This document shows, piece after piece, positions 1-8,082 of a stretch of 64,000 bases of DNA. Below the pieces are notes generated by a model. It was not told the DNA's origin and searched no databases. It saw nothing but the letters and a program-made list of their open reading frames with translations. Position 1 is the stretch's first letter, and each line of letters starts with the position of its first letter. The stretch is from an uncultured Pseudacidovorax sp. (GTDB lineage Bacteria > Pseudomonadota > Gammaproteobacteria > Burkholderiales > Burkholderiaceae_C): contig NZ_CAJYES010000134.1 of NCBI RefSeq assembly GCF_913773995.1, positions 1 to 64,000 on the forward strand, read 5' to 3'. The translations under genes and the position numbers were made by a program.

Positions 1-419
1 GGAGCGACGAGACCATCGGCGCCTTCACCGTCAAGTACTCCAGCACCGTCTCCAAGGACTACTTCGGCTTCGCCAGCAACCGCACCACCGGCTGGAAGGG
101 CCGCGGCACCGGCTACCTGAACATCGCGTACAGCAAGGAAATCCTCCCCAAGGTGACGCTGAAGGCCTCGGTGGGCTACACCGCCCTGTCCAGCGACATC
201 CGCCGCTTCACGCCCTACAAGAGCTACGTGGACTACAACGTGGGCGCCACCTACGACTTCGGCGGCGGCCTGAGCCTGACCGGCGCCATCGTCGGTGCCA
301 ACAAGAAGGACGCCTACCAGGCCACCACCGGCCAGCTCGTGCTGCCCGCCGGCACCTTCACGTACAGCGAGTCGCCCAACAAGGCACGCTTCATCGCCAC
401 GCTGACCAAGACCTTCTGA
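1..419 (+). CDS. TorF family putative porin (3' part only)
   Basis: The last 138 residues of an outer-membrane beta-barrel protein, open from base 3 with the 5' end outside the window. Alternating hydrophobic/polar strands separated by Gly/Asn/Asp turns, an SKDY...SNR-type segment near the left edge and a C-terminal LTKTF with the terminal Phe expected for BAM recognition fit the Gcw_chp/TorF family. The stop lies 75 bases before glnK on the same strand with no obvious terminator between them, so it is probably cotranscribed with the nitrogen genes; that it passes nitrogenous solutes is inference. The family call rests on this fragment only. Confidence 0.7.
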   Translation, partial: SDETIGAFTVKYSSTVSKDYFGFASNRTTGWKGRGTGYLNIAYSKEILPKVTLKASVGYTALSSDIRRFTPYKSYVDYNVGATYDFGGGLSLTGAIVGANKKDAYQATTGQLVLPAGTFTYSESPNKARFIATLTKTF

Positions 420-833
<414 letters not shown>

Positions 834-869
834 ACCGACGCAGCAGAAGAAGGCACAAGAAAGACCAAG

Positions 870-2405
870 ATGAAGAAGTTCCTTGTATCCCTGGCGCTCG
901 GCCTGAGCGTCCTCACGGCTGGCGTGTCCAGCTTCGCGCAGGCGCCCGCCGCCAGCACCGAGGCACCGGCGGCGTCCGCGCCGGCCGCCGCTGCCCCTGC
1001 AGCGGCCGCACCGGCCGCTCCCGCTGCCGCGGCGCCCGCCGCGGCCCCGGCCGACGCTGCTGCCGCCGCGCCCGCCCCCAAGATCGACAAGGGCGACGTG
1101 GCCTGGATGCTGGTGTCCACGCTGCTCGTGATCCTGATGACCGTCCCCGGCTTGGCCCTGTTCTACGGCGGCCTGGTGCGCAGCAAGAACATGCTCAGCG
1201 TGCTGATGCAGGTGTTCGTCACCTTCTCGCTGATCGTCGTGCTCTGGTGCATCTATGGCTACAGCCTGGCGTTCACCGAGGGCAATGCCTTCATCGGCGG
1301 CTTCGACCGGCTGTTCATGAAGGGCATCTTCGATCCGGCCACCGGCGCCTTCGCGCCCGGCGCGACCTTCAGCAAGGGCGTCTACATCCCCGAGCTGCTG
1401 TTCGCCGCGTTCCAGGCCACCTTCGCCGGCATCACCTGCTGCCTGATCGTGGGTGCCTTCGCCGAGCGTGCCAAGTTCTCCGGCGTGCTGGTGTTCATGG
1501 TGATCTGGTTCACCTTCAGCTACACCCCGCTGGCCCACATGGTCTGGTTCTGGATGGGTCCGGACGCCTACACCGCCGCCGACGTGGTGGATGCCACCAA
1601 CGCCAAGGCCGGTCTGATCTGGCAATGGGGCGCGCTGGACTTCGCAGGCGGCACCGTGGTGCACATCAACGCCGCCGTCGCCGGCCTGGTGGGTGCCTAT
1701 GTGATCGGCAAGCGCATCGGCTTCGGCAAGGAAGCCTTCACGCCGCACTCGCTGACGCTGACCATGGTCGGTGCCTCGCTGCTGTGGGTGGGCTGGTTCG
1801 GCTTCAACGCCGGCTCGGCCCTGGAAGCCGGCAACAGCGCCGTGCTCGCCTTCATCAACACCTTCTCCGCCACCGCCGCCGCCGTGCTGGCCTGGTCGCT
1901 GGGTGAGGCGCTGCACAAGGGCAAGGCCTCGATGCTGGGCGCCGCCTCCGGCGCCGTCGCCGGCCTGGTGGCCATCACCCCGGCCGCCGGCAACGTGGGC
2001 CTGATGGGCGCCATCGTCATGGGCTTCATCGCCGGCTTCGCCTGCCTGTGGGGCGTGTCGGGCCTCAAGCGGCTGCTCGGCGCCGACGACTCGCTGGACG
2101 TGTTCGGCGTCCACGGCGTGGGCGGCATCGTGGGTGCCCTGCTGACCGGTGTGTTCAACACCCAGGCGCTCGGCGGCCCCGGCCTCGTGACCGACTGGGT
2201 CACGGCCACCGTCGGCTCCAACGGCATCGGCGCCCAGGTCTGGATCCAGCTCAAGGGTGTGCTGCTGACCGTCGTGTGGTCGGCCGTGGTCTCCTTCATC
2301 GCCTACAAGATCGCCGACCTGACCGTGGGTCTGCGTGTGAGCGAAGAGGAAGAGCGCGAAGGCCTCGACATCACCGCCCACGGCGAGACGGCCTACAACC
2401 GCTGA
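870..2405 (+). CDS. amtB: Ammonium transporter AmtB with signal peptide and Ala/Pro spacer
   Basis: Inner-membrane ammonium channel of 511 residues. Residues 1-24 are a signal peptide (MKKFLVSLALGLS...FAQ), followed by about 45 residues of nearly pure Ala/Pro, then the 11-helix Amt core starting at about residue 75 (VAWMLVSTLLVILMTVPGLALFYGG). The pore histidines are visible in VVHINAAVAG and FGVHGVGG, and the conserved FQATFAGITC segment is present. Many Amt proteins keep a cleaved signal peptide, but the Ala/Pro spacer is unusually long. It follows glnK directly, so GlnK probably docks on this channel when nitrogen is plentiful. A strong terminator follows the gene. Confidence 0.96.
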   Translation: MKKFLVSLALGLSVLTAGVSSFAQAPAASTEAPAASAPAAAAPAAAAPAAPAAAAPAAAPADAAAAAPAPKIDKGDVAWMLVSTLLVILMTVPGLALFYGGLVRSKNMLSVLMQVFVTFSLIVVLWCIYGYSLAFTEGNAFIGGFDRLFMKGIFDPATGAFAPGATFSKGVYIPELLFAAFQATFAGITCCLIVGAFAERAKFSGVLVFMVIWFTFSYTPLAHMVWFWMGPDAYTAADVVDATNAKAGLIWQWGALDFAGGTVVHINAAVAGLVGAYVIGKRIGFGKEAFTPHSLTLTMVGASLLWVGWFGFNAGSALEAGNSAVLAFINTFSATAAAVLAWSLGEALHKGKASMLGAASGAVAGLVAITPAAGNVGLMGAIVMGFIAGFACLWGVSGLKRLLGADDSLDVFGVHGVGGIVGALLTGVFNTQALGGPGLVTDWVTATVGSNGIGAQVWIQLKGVLLTVVWSAVVSFIAYKIADLTVGLRVSEEEEREGLDITAHGETAYNR

Positions 2406-2488
2406 TCGACCGCCGCCGTCACGGTGCCCCACCGAGGGCGGCGTGACGGACCAAAGAATGTTTTAGCGAGAGTCTCCTTTGGATGTTC

Positions 2489-2527
2489 GGCCCGCAAGTG
2501 CTTCGGCATGAGCGGGCCATTTTTTTT
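2489..2527 (+). terminator. Rho-independent terminator of glnK-amtB
   Basis: GGCCCGC at 2489-2495 pairs with GCGGGCC at 2512-2518; a smaller TGC/GCA stem around a TTCG loop can form inside. Eight T residues follow at 2520-2527. It separates amtB from the SMP-30 gene. Confidence 0.85.
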
Positions 2528-2577
2528 GGGGCCGGCGCCTGCAGTGCCCCGTGCCTCGCCCCCCAATAATCCCGGGC

Positions 2578-3537
2578 ATGCCTGACCTCATCCTCCCCAC
2601 CGACACGCAGGGCTGGACGGCCCTGCCGGACAGCGACTGCGCCCTGGGCGAGTCGCCCTTCTGGCATCCGGACGAACGCGCGCTGTACTGGCTGGACATC
2701 CCGGGGCGCCAAGCGCTGCGCACGCGCGGCGACATCGCCAGCGGCGCGTCCGTGGTCGAGCGCTGGGCCTTGCCGCAGGAGCCGGGCTGCATGGCGCCCG
2801 CCCGCCGTGGCGGCTTGGTGATCGCACTGCGCGACGGCATCTACCGCGCCCGCGAATGGGGCGGCGCGCTGCAGTGCATCGCCGCCTTCGACCACGACAC
2901 GGCCACCATGCGCTTCAACGACGGCAAGTGCGATCCGCAGGGGCGCCTGTGGGCCGGCACGCTGCAGGAGCCCAAGGACCGGCCGATCGCTGCGCTCTAT
3001 TGCATCGATGCCCGCGGCGGCGGCGCGCCCCGCGTGCAGCGCATGGCCGGCGAGGCCATCACCGCCAACGGCCTGGTGCTGGTGCCCGAGCTGTCGCGGG
3101 TGTACTGGGCAGACACCAACGCTCATGCCGTGCGGCAGTACGACTGGGTGGCCGAGCCGCACGGGCTGGCGGGCGAGCGCCTGTTCCGCCAGTTCGATCC
3201 CAAGCCGGCCGGGTGGACACCCGGCTCGGATCAGCCCTACGACGGCCGTCCGGACGGCGCGACGATGGACGCCGATGGCCGCTACTGGGTGGCCATGTTC
3301 GAGGGCGGCCAGTTGCAGGCGCTGGACGCGCAGGGCCGCACCACCGACGTGCTGCCGGTGCCCGCGCGCTGCCCCACCATGCCCTGCTTCGGGGGCGACG
3401 ACCTGTGCACGCTCTTCGTCACCACCGCCCGCAAGGGCCGCTCGGCCGACGAGCTGGCACGGCAGCCAATGGCCGGGCAGGTGCTCTGGCGGCGCATGGA
3501 CGCACCCGGCCGGCCCGTCGCCTTTTTCGAGGACTGA
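2578..3537 (+). CDS. SMP-30/gluconolactonase/LRE family protein
   Basis: A 319-residue six-bladed beta-propeller lactonase. The N-terminal LGESPFWHPDERALYWLDI motif supplies the metal-binding Glu, and the propeller signatures FNDGKCDPQGRLWAGT, ANGLVLVPELSRVYWADT and DGRPDGATMDADGRYWVAMF supply the Asn and Asp ligands. Family members hydrolyse sugar acid lactones; the substrate here is not known. The ATG at 2578 is preceded 7 bases upstream by AATAAT at 2565-2570, a possible -10, and there is no Shine-Dalgarno, which suggests a leaderless or near-leaderless message. It stands upstream of the glcE-glcF genes in the place where glcD would be expected, 61 bases before glcE. Confidence 0.9.
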   Translation: MPDLILPTDTQGWTALPDSDCALGESPFWHPDERALYWLDIPGRQALRTRGDIASGASVVERWALPQEPGCMAPARRGGLVIALRDGIYRAREWGGALQCIAAFDHDTATMRFNDGKCDPQGRLWAGTLQEPKDRPIAALYCIDARGGGAPRVQRMAGEAITANGLVLVPELSRVYWADTNAHAVRQYDWVAEPHGLAGERLFRQFDPKPAGWTPGSDQPYDGRPDGATMDADGRYWVAMFEGGQLQALDAQGRTTDVLPVPARCPTMPCFGGDDLCTLFVTTARKGRSADELARQPMAGQVLWRRMDAPGRPVAFFED

Positions 3538-3598
3538 CAGGTCAGGAGACGGTGCGAATCAAGACGTCCAAGAGAGACCCTGACGTACCATCCCGCGG

Positions 3599-4702
3599 AT
3601 GACCCCCGCCCAGTCCCAGATCGCCGAGCGCGTGCGCGCCGCGGCGGCCCAGAAGCGTCCTTTGCGCCTGCGCGGCGCGGGCACCAAGGATTTCCACGGC
3701 GGGCCGCTCGATGGCGAAGTGCTGGCGCTCGACGCGCTGACCGGCATCACCAGCTACGAGCCCAGTGAACTCGTGGTGACCGTGCAGGCCGGCACGCCGC
3801 TGGCCGAGCTGGAGGCGCTGCTGCAGGCCCACGGCCAGTGCCTGCCCTTCGAGCCGCCGCACTTCAGCGAAGGTGGCACCGTGGGCGGCATGGTGTCGGC
3901 CGGACTGGCCGGGCCGGCCCGCGCCAGCGTCGGCTCGGTGCGCGACTATGTGCTGGGGGCCAGCCTGGTCAACGGCCGGGGCGAACTGTTGACCTTCGGC
4001 GGCCAGGTGATGAAGAACGTGGCGGGCTATGACGTCTCGCGCGTGCTGGCCGGCGCCTGGGGCACGTTGGGTGTGATCTCCGAACTCAGCCTCAAGGTGC
4101 TGCCCGTGGCCCCTGCGGAGGTCACGCGCGTCTTCGATTGCAGCCAGGCCGAAGCCCTGCGCCTGCTCAATGCCTGGGGCGGACAACCGCTGCCGCTGAA
4201 TGCCAGCGTCTGGCAGGCCGGGCCAGGCGCGACGGTCGGCCGGCTGCACCTGCGGCTGCGCGGTGCGGTCGCCGCCGTGCAGGCCGCGGGACGTCAGCTC
4301 GGTGGCGAGGTGCTGCCGCCCGATGCGGCCGACGCCCTCTGGGGCAGCCTGCGCGACCAGCGCAATGCCTTCTTTGCCGAGACCGCGGCGCAGGGCCTGG
4401 ACCTCTGGCGCACCAGCGTGCCGCAGACCGCGCCCATGCTGACGGCCGCCGGCCTGGCCGCGCCGTTGATCGAATGGCATGGCGCACAGCGCTGGTACGC
4501 CGTGCCGCCGGGCGGTGCCGCGGAGCTGGCCGAGGCGGTGCGCGCCGCCGGTGGCTGGGCGGCCGCCTTCCGCCCCGCGGCGGGCCGACGGGCTGACCCC
4601 GCACCGCTGGCGCCCGCGCTGATGGACATCCACCGCGCGCTCAAGGCCGCCTTCGATCCCGTCGGCATCTTCAATCCGGGCCGGCTGGTGGCCGGGCTCT
4701 GA
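3599..4702 (+). CDS. glcE: Glycolate oxidase subunit GlcE (FAD-binding)
   Basis: A 367-residue FAD-binding subunit of membrane-associated glycolate oxidase, which oxidises glycolate to glyoxylate. The PCMH-type FAD domain fills about residues 5-170, with GGTVGGMVSAGLAGPARASVG and KNVAGYDVSRVLAGAWGTLG motifs; the C-terminus has the family ending FDPVGIFNPGRL. The length matches GlcE (about 350) rather than GlcD (about 500). TACCAT at 3586-3591 is a possible -10 seven bases before the ATG. The next gene, a DUF1275 protein, begins 16 bases after the stop, and glcF follows. No glcD is present in the window. Confidence 0.93.
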   Translation: MTPAQSQIAERVRAAAAQKRPLRLRGAGTKDFHGGPLDGEVLALDALTGITSYEPSELVVTVQAGTPLAELEALLQAHGQCLPFEPPHFSEGGTVGGMVSAGLAGPARASVGSVRDYVLGASLVNGRGELLTFGGQVMKNVAGYDVSRVLAGAWGTLGVISELSLKVLPVAPAEVTRVFDCSQAEALRLLNAWGGQPLPLNASVWQAGPGATVGRLHLRLRGAVAAVQAAGRQLGGEVLPPDAADALWGSLRDQRNAFFAETAAQGLDLWRTSVPQTAPMLTAAGLAAPLIEWHGAQRWYAVPPGGAAELAEAVRAAGGWAAAFRPAAGRRADPAPLAPALMDIHRALKAAFDPVGIFNPGRLVAGL

Positions 4703-4718
4703 GCCCCGCCACTTCTTC

Positions 4719-5558
4719 ATGCGCCGCCTGCGCCACCTGACCGGCCGCCACCGCGCCCCGTCGACCAACCGGGCGCTGGGCCTGCTGCTGGCCTTCAATG
4801 CCGGCGCCATCAACGCCGGGGGCTTCCTGGTGCTGCACCGCTACACCTCGCACATGACCGGCTTCACCTCGCAGGTGGCCGATTCGCTGGTGATGGGGGA
4901 CATGACGCTGCTGCTGGGCGCGCTGGGCGCCATCCTGGCCTTCCTGGCCGGGGCGGCGACCGCGGCCATCCAGATCAACTGGGGCCGCCACTACCGGCTG
5001 GCCCATGTCTACGCGCTGCCGCTGCTGCTGGAGGCCGCGCTCATGCTGCCCTTCGGCCTCATGGGTGCGCTCACGCTGGGCTGGCACACGCCCTTCGCCG
5101 TGCCGCTGACGGTGCTGCTGCTGTCCTTCATCATGGGGCTGCAGAACGCGCTGGCGTCCAAGATCTCCGGCGGAAAGATCCGCACCACGCACATGACCGG
5201 CAACTTCACCGACCTGGGCATCGAGCTGGGCAAGGCGCTGTACTGGAACCGCCGGCGCACCGATGCCACGCGGGTGCGGCCCAACCTGGAGCGGGTGCGC
5301 ATCTTCGGCGGCCTGATCCTGGCCTTCGTGACGGGTGGGCTGGCCGGGGCCACCGGCTTCAAGTACCTGGGCTTCATCTGCGTGCTGCCGCTGGCCGCGC
5401 TGCTGCTGTGGCTCTCGCTGCCGCCGTACCTGGACGACCTGCGCCACAACCAGGCCCTGCGGGCGTGGACCTTCGGCTGGCTGCACCGGCTGCGACTGCG
5501 CAGGCACCACGCCTCCGCCGCCGCAGAGCCACCGCAGCAGCAGCGGCCCCCTTCCTGA
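4719..5558 (+). CDS. DUF1275 (YoaK) family membrane protein
   Basis: A 279-residue integral membrane protein with about six hydrophobic helices. The DUF1275 signatures are clear: an N-terminal LAFNAGAINAGGFLVL...SHMTGFTSQVAD segment and a second half with MGLQNALASKISGGKIRTTHMTGNFTD. The repeated THMTGN/SHMTGF elements mark the internal duplication of the family. Its function is unknown; some relatives are listed as small-molecule permeases. Its position, tightly packed between glcE (16 bases) and glcF (46 bases), suggests cotranscription and perhaps a role in moving glycolate or another 2-hydroxy acid. That role is inference only. Confidence 0.88.
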   Translation: MRRLRHLTGRHRAPSTNRALGLLLAFNAGAINAGGFLVLHRYTSHMTGFTSQVADSLVMGDMTLLLGALGAILAFLAGAATAAIQINWGRHYRLAHVYALPLLLEAALMLPFGLMGALTLGWHTPFAVPLTVLLLSFIMGLQNALASKISGGKIRTTHMTGNFTDLGIELGKALYWNRRRTDATRVRPNLERVRIFGGLILAFVTGGLAGATGFKYLGFICVLPLAALLLWLSLPPYLDDLRHNQALRAWTFGWLHRLRLRRHHASAAAEPPQQQRPPS

Positions 5559-5604
5559 GCGCAGCGCCGCGCGGTCCCACGACAGACACCCACGACGAGA
5601 CACG

Positions 5605-6837
5605 ATGCAGACCGAACTCTCCCCCCAGTACCAGGGCACGCCCGAGGGCCGCGAGGCCGAGGCCATCCTGCGCAAGTGCGTGCACTGCGGCTTCTGCACC
5701 GCCACCTGCCCCACCTACCAGCTGCTGGGCGACGAGCTCGACGGACCGCGCGGGCGCATCTACCTCATCAAGCAGGTGCTCGAAGGCCGCACGCCCACGC
5801 GCGCCACGCAGCAGCACCTGGACCGCTGCCTCACCTGCCGCAACTGCGAAAGCACCTGCCCCAGTGGCGTGCAGTATGGCCATCTGGTGGACATCGGCCG
5901 CAAGATCGTGGACGAGCAGGTGGCGCGCCCGGCCGGCGAACGCGCGACGCGCTGGCTGCTCAAGGAGGGCCTGAACTCACCGCTGTTCGGGCCCGCCATG
6001 AAGCTCGGCCAGGCCGTGCGCGGCCTGCTGCCCCCGGCGCTCAAGGCCAAGGTACCCGCCCCCCGCCCCGCCGGCGCCTGGCCGCGCACCAGCCACGCGC
6101 GCAAGGTGCTGCTGCCCCTGGGTTGCGTGCAGCCGGCGATGGCCCCGTCCATCGATGCGGCCACCGCCCGCGTGCTCGACGCGGCCGGCATCGAGGCCGT
6201 GGTGCCGCAGGCGGGCGGCTGCTGCGGCGCCATCCGCTTCCACCTCGACGACCAGACCGGCGCGCTGGACCAGATGCGCGCCAACATCGATGCGTGGTGG
6301 CCGCTGCTGCAGACGGGCGGCGTGGAGGCCATCGTCAGCAATGCCTCGGGCTGCGGCGCCGCGCTGAAGGACTACGGCCATGCGCTGGCGCACGACGCGG
6401 CCTATGCCGACAAGGCACGCGAGGTCTCGCGCCTCACCCGCGACCTGAGCGAGCTTCTGCCGGCCCTCGTGCCGCTGCTGCGAGAGCGCGTGAAGGCGCC
6501 GCAGGGCGTCATCGCCTACCACCCGCCCTGCACGCTGCAACATGGCCAGAAGCTGCGCGGCGGCGTCGAATCGGGCCTGCGCGCGCTGGGCTTCGACGTG
6601 CGCGTGGCCCAGACCGAAAGCCACCTCTGCTGCGGCTCGGCCGGCACCTACTCAGTGCTGCAGCCCGAACTGTCGACGCAACTGCGCGAACGCAAGCTGG
6701 GCCACCTGGAGCGGCTGCAGCCCGAGGCCGTGGCCTCGGCCAATATCGGTTGCATCACCCATCTGCAGGCCGGCACCGAGCTGCCGGTGCGGCACTGGGT
6801 GGAGTGGCTGGACGAGGCGCTGCAGTCGCCGGACTGA
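5605..6837 (+). CDS. glcF: Glycolate oxidase iron-sulfur subunit GlcF
   Basis: A 410-residue iron-sulfur subunit, close to the 407 of E. coli GlcF. Two [4Fe-4S] ferredoxin motifs lie near the N-terminus (CVHCGFCTATCPTY and CLTCRNCESTCPSG). Two CCG domains follow, with GCVQPAMAPS...GGCCGAIRFH and HPPCTLQHGQKL...SHLCCGSAGTYS. It passes electrons from the flavin subunits to the membrane quinone pool. The ATG at 5605 (MQTELSPQYQGT) matches the usual GlcF start; the longer open frame upstream only overlaps the DUF1275 gene. It belongs with glcE despite the gene between them. Confidence 0.95.
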   Translation: MQTELSPQYQGTPEGREAEAILRKCVHCGFCTATCPTYQLLGDELDGPRGRIYLIKQVLEGRTPTRATQQHLDRCLTCRNCESTCPSGVQYGHLVDIGRKIVDEQVARPAGERATRWLLKEGLNSPLFGPAMKLGQAVRGLLPPALKAKVPAPRPAGAWPRTSHARKVLLPLGCVQPAMAPSIDAATARVLDAAGIEAVVPQAGGCCGAIRFHLDDQTGALDQMRANIDAWWPLLQTGGVEAIVSNASGCGAALKDYGHALAHDAAYADKAREVSRLTRDLSELLPALVPLLRERVKAPQGVIAYHPPCTLQHGQKLRGGVESGLRALGFDVRVAQTESHLCCGSAGTYSVLQPELSTQLRERKLGHLERLQPEAVASANIGCITHLQAGTELPVRHWVEWLDEALQSPD

Positions 6838-6946
6838 GCGGGCCGAATTTTTTCCGGCGCCGCCGCACGCTGGCGGGCGCTGCGGTCCGACAGTCGGCCG
6901 GCCGGCTTCGACGCCAGCATCTCCTCCATTTTTTCAGGAGACCTTC

Positions 6947-7345
6947 ATGCCTTCACGTCAATTCCTGATGTCCGCCGCCCTCGCTGCCGCCTGCACCGCG
7001 GGCCTGGCGCTTGCCCAGATGCCGCCGTGGACCGAGGCCGGCCAGGGCCGCTATGTCTGCGGCGGCATCGGTTCGGACGAATCCACCGCCATGCGTTCGG
7101 CGATGAAGTCGCATCCGCTGTCGCTGCTCTTCGCGCGGGCCGATGGGGCCTACCTCGCCTCAGTGGCGGTCGAGATCCGCGGGGCGCAGGGCGCATCCGG
7201 CCTCTCGCTGCGTGCCGATGGCCCCGTCTGCCTGGTCGACTTGCCCGCCGGCGCCTACGTGGTGGAAGCCACTTTCGAAGGCCGAACCCAGCGCCGTGAG
7301 CTGACCCTGGGCGGCGGACCGAAGACGGCCGACTTCCGCTTCTGA
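6947..7345 (+). CDS. Small secreted protein with a carboxypeptidase-regulatory-like fold
   Basis: A 132-residue exported protein. Residues 1-23 form a signal peptide (hydrophobic SAALAAACTAGLALA). The mature part has a YVCGGIGSDES motif, then a short beta-sandwich-like region (SLLFARADGAYLASVAVEIRG) ending VEATFEGRTQRRELTLG. This pattern resembles small periplasmic proteins labelled carboxypeptidase regulatory-like; no catalytic motif is seen. A CAGGAG Shine-Dalgarno lies 6-11 bases before the ATG at 6947. It may be the last gene of the glc unit (gap 109 bases). Function unknown. Confidence 0.7.
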   Translation: MPSRQFLMSAALAAACTAGLALAQMPPWTEAGQGRYVCGGIGSDESTAMRSAMKSHPLSLLFARADGAYLASVAVEIRGAQGASGLSLRADGPVCLVDLPAGAYVVEATFEGRTQRRELTLGGGPKTADFRF

Positions 7346-7464
7346 GTGGGGTCGGCGGCCGATCCCTGGCGACGGGCCGCCGATGCCGTGGCGCGCGTCG
7401 CCGGTCTGGAGCGTGTCGATCCGCTGACGAGTGGGGTTTCGGCGCGACGCACTCGCGCAGGCCG

Positions 7465-7494
7465 CTGCAAGGCGTCATGCGGCTCCACTACACT
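7465..7494 (+). promoter_or_regulatory. Candidate sigma-70 promoter for the HU-H1 gene
   Basis: CTGCAA at 7465-7470 and TACACT at 7489-7494 are spaced 18 bases, about 70 bases before the TTG start of the HU gene. The -10 is good and the -35 weak. Confidence 0.4.
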
Positions 7495-7566
7495 TCGCGC
7501 CTCGCTCGGGGACGCGCGCTGCGCGGCCGCCCCGGCGCAGATCGAAGCAACTCTAGGAATCCAATC

Positions 7567-7935
7567 TTGAACCGTCTCGAATTCATCGAAAAGATCGCCT
7601 CTGCCCATGACGTCTCCAAGGCCGAAGCCGGCCGCATCCTGGAGACCATCACCAGCAGCATCGTCACCGCCGTCAAGAAGGGCGACAGCGTGACCCTGGT
7701 GGGCTTCGGCACCTTCAAGCAGGTGGCCCGCGCCGCCCGCACCGGTTTCAACCCGCAAGCCGGCGAGAAGATCAAGATCGCCGCCCAGAAGGTGCCGAAG
7801 TTCGTGCCGGGCGCCGCCTTCAAGGCCGCCGTGGACCCCAAGGCCGCCAAGCGCAAGGCCGACAAGGCCGAGAAGGCTGCCGCCGCCAAGCCGGCCGCCA
7901 AGAAGCCCGCCGCCAAGAAGGCCAAGAAGGCCTGA
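7567..7935 (+). CDS. HU family nucleoid protein with histone H1-like tail
   Basis: A 122-residue DNA-binding protein. Residues 1-90 are a standard HU/IHF domain (FIEKIASAHDVSKAEAGRIL, VTLVGFGTFK, then the AARTGFNPQAGEKIKI arm and VPKFVPGAAFKAAV). Residues 91-122 are a Lys/Ala/Pro-rich tail of repeated AKK/PAAKK units, like eukaryotic H1. HU binds DNA non-specifically and bends it; the basic tail should add compaction. The start is taken as TTG at 7567 because AGGA lies 8 bases upstream and the HU fold begins there; the longer frame upstream gives non-HU sequence. Two terminator hairpins follow. Confidence 0.92.
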   Translation: MNRLEFIEKIASAHDVSKAEAGRILETITSSIVTAVKKGDSVTLVGFGTFKQVARAARTGFNPQAGEKIKIAAQKVPKFVPGAAFKAAVDPKAAKRKADKAEKAAAAKPAAKKPAAKKAKKA

Positions 7936-7942
7936 TGGCGCC

Positions 7943-8001
7943 CCGGCACCTTCGCGGTGCCGGCGAAATGAACAAGAGGCCCTTCGGGCCTCTTTGATTT
8001 T
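7943..8001 (+). terminator. Double terminator after the HU-H1 gene
   Basis: First hairpin: CCGGCACC (7943-7950), loop TTCGC, GGTGCCGG (7956-7963). Second: AAGAGGCCC (7974-7982), loop TTC, GGGCCTCTT (7986-7994), followed by TGATTTT. The second has the better T-rich tail. Confidence 0.75.
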
Positions 8002-8044
8002 GGCGACGCGCCTCGTCCAAGGCCGCCTCCCTTTCTGATTTGCT

Positions 8045-8067
8045 CCCTCTCCCGCAAGGGGAGAGGG
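8045..8067. repeat. CCCTCTCCC/GGGAGAGGG hairpin between convergent genes
   Basis: A perfect 9-bp inverted repeat with a 5-base loop, 16 bases beyond the stop of the YcnI-PCuAC gene. The purine/pyrimidine composition is typical of dispersed intergenic hairpins in high-GC proteobacteria. It could stop minus-strand transcription, but no T tract follows on either strand. Confidence 0.55.
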
Positions 8068-8082
8068 GAGATACGACCACGC

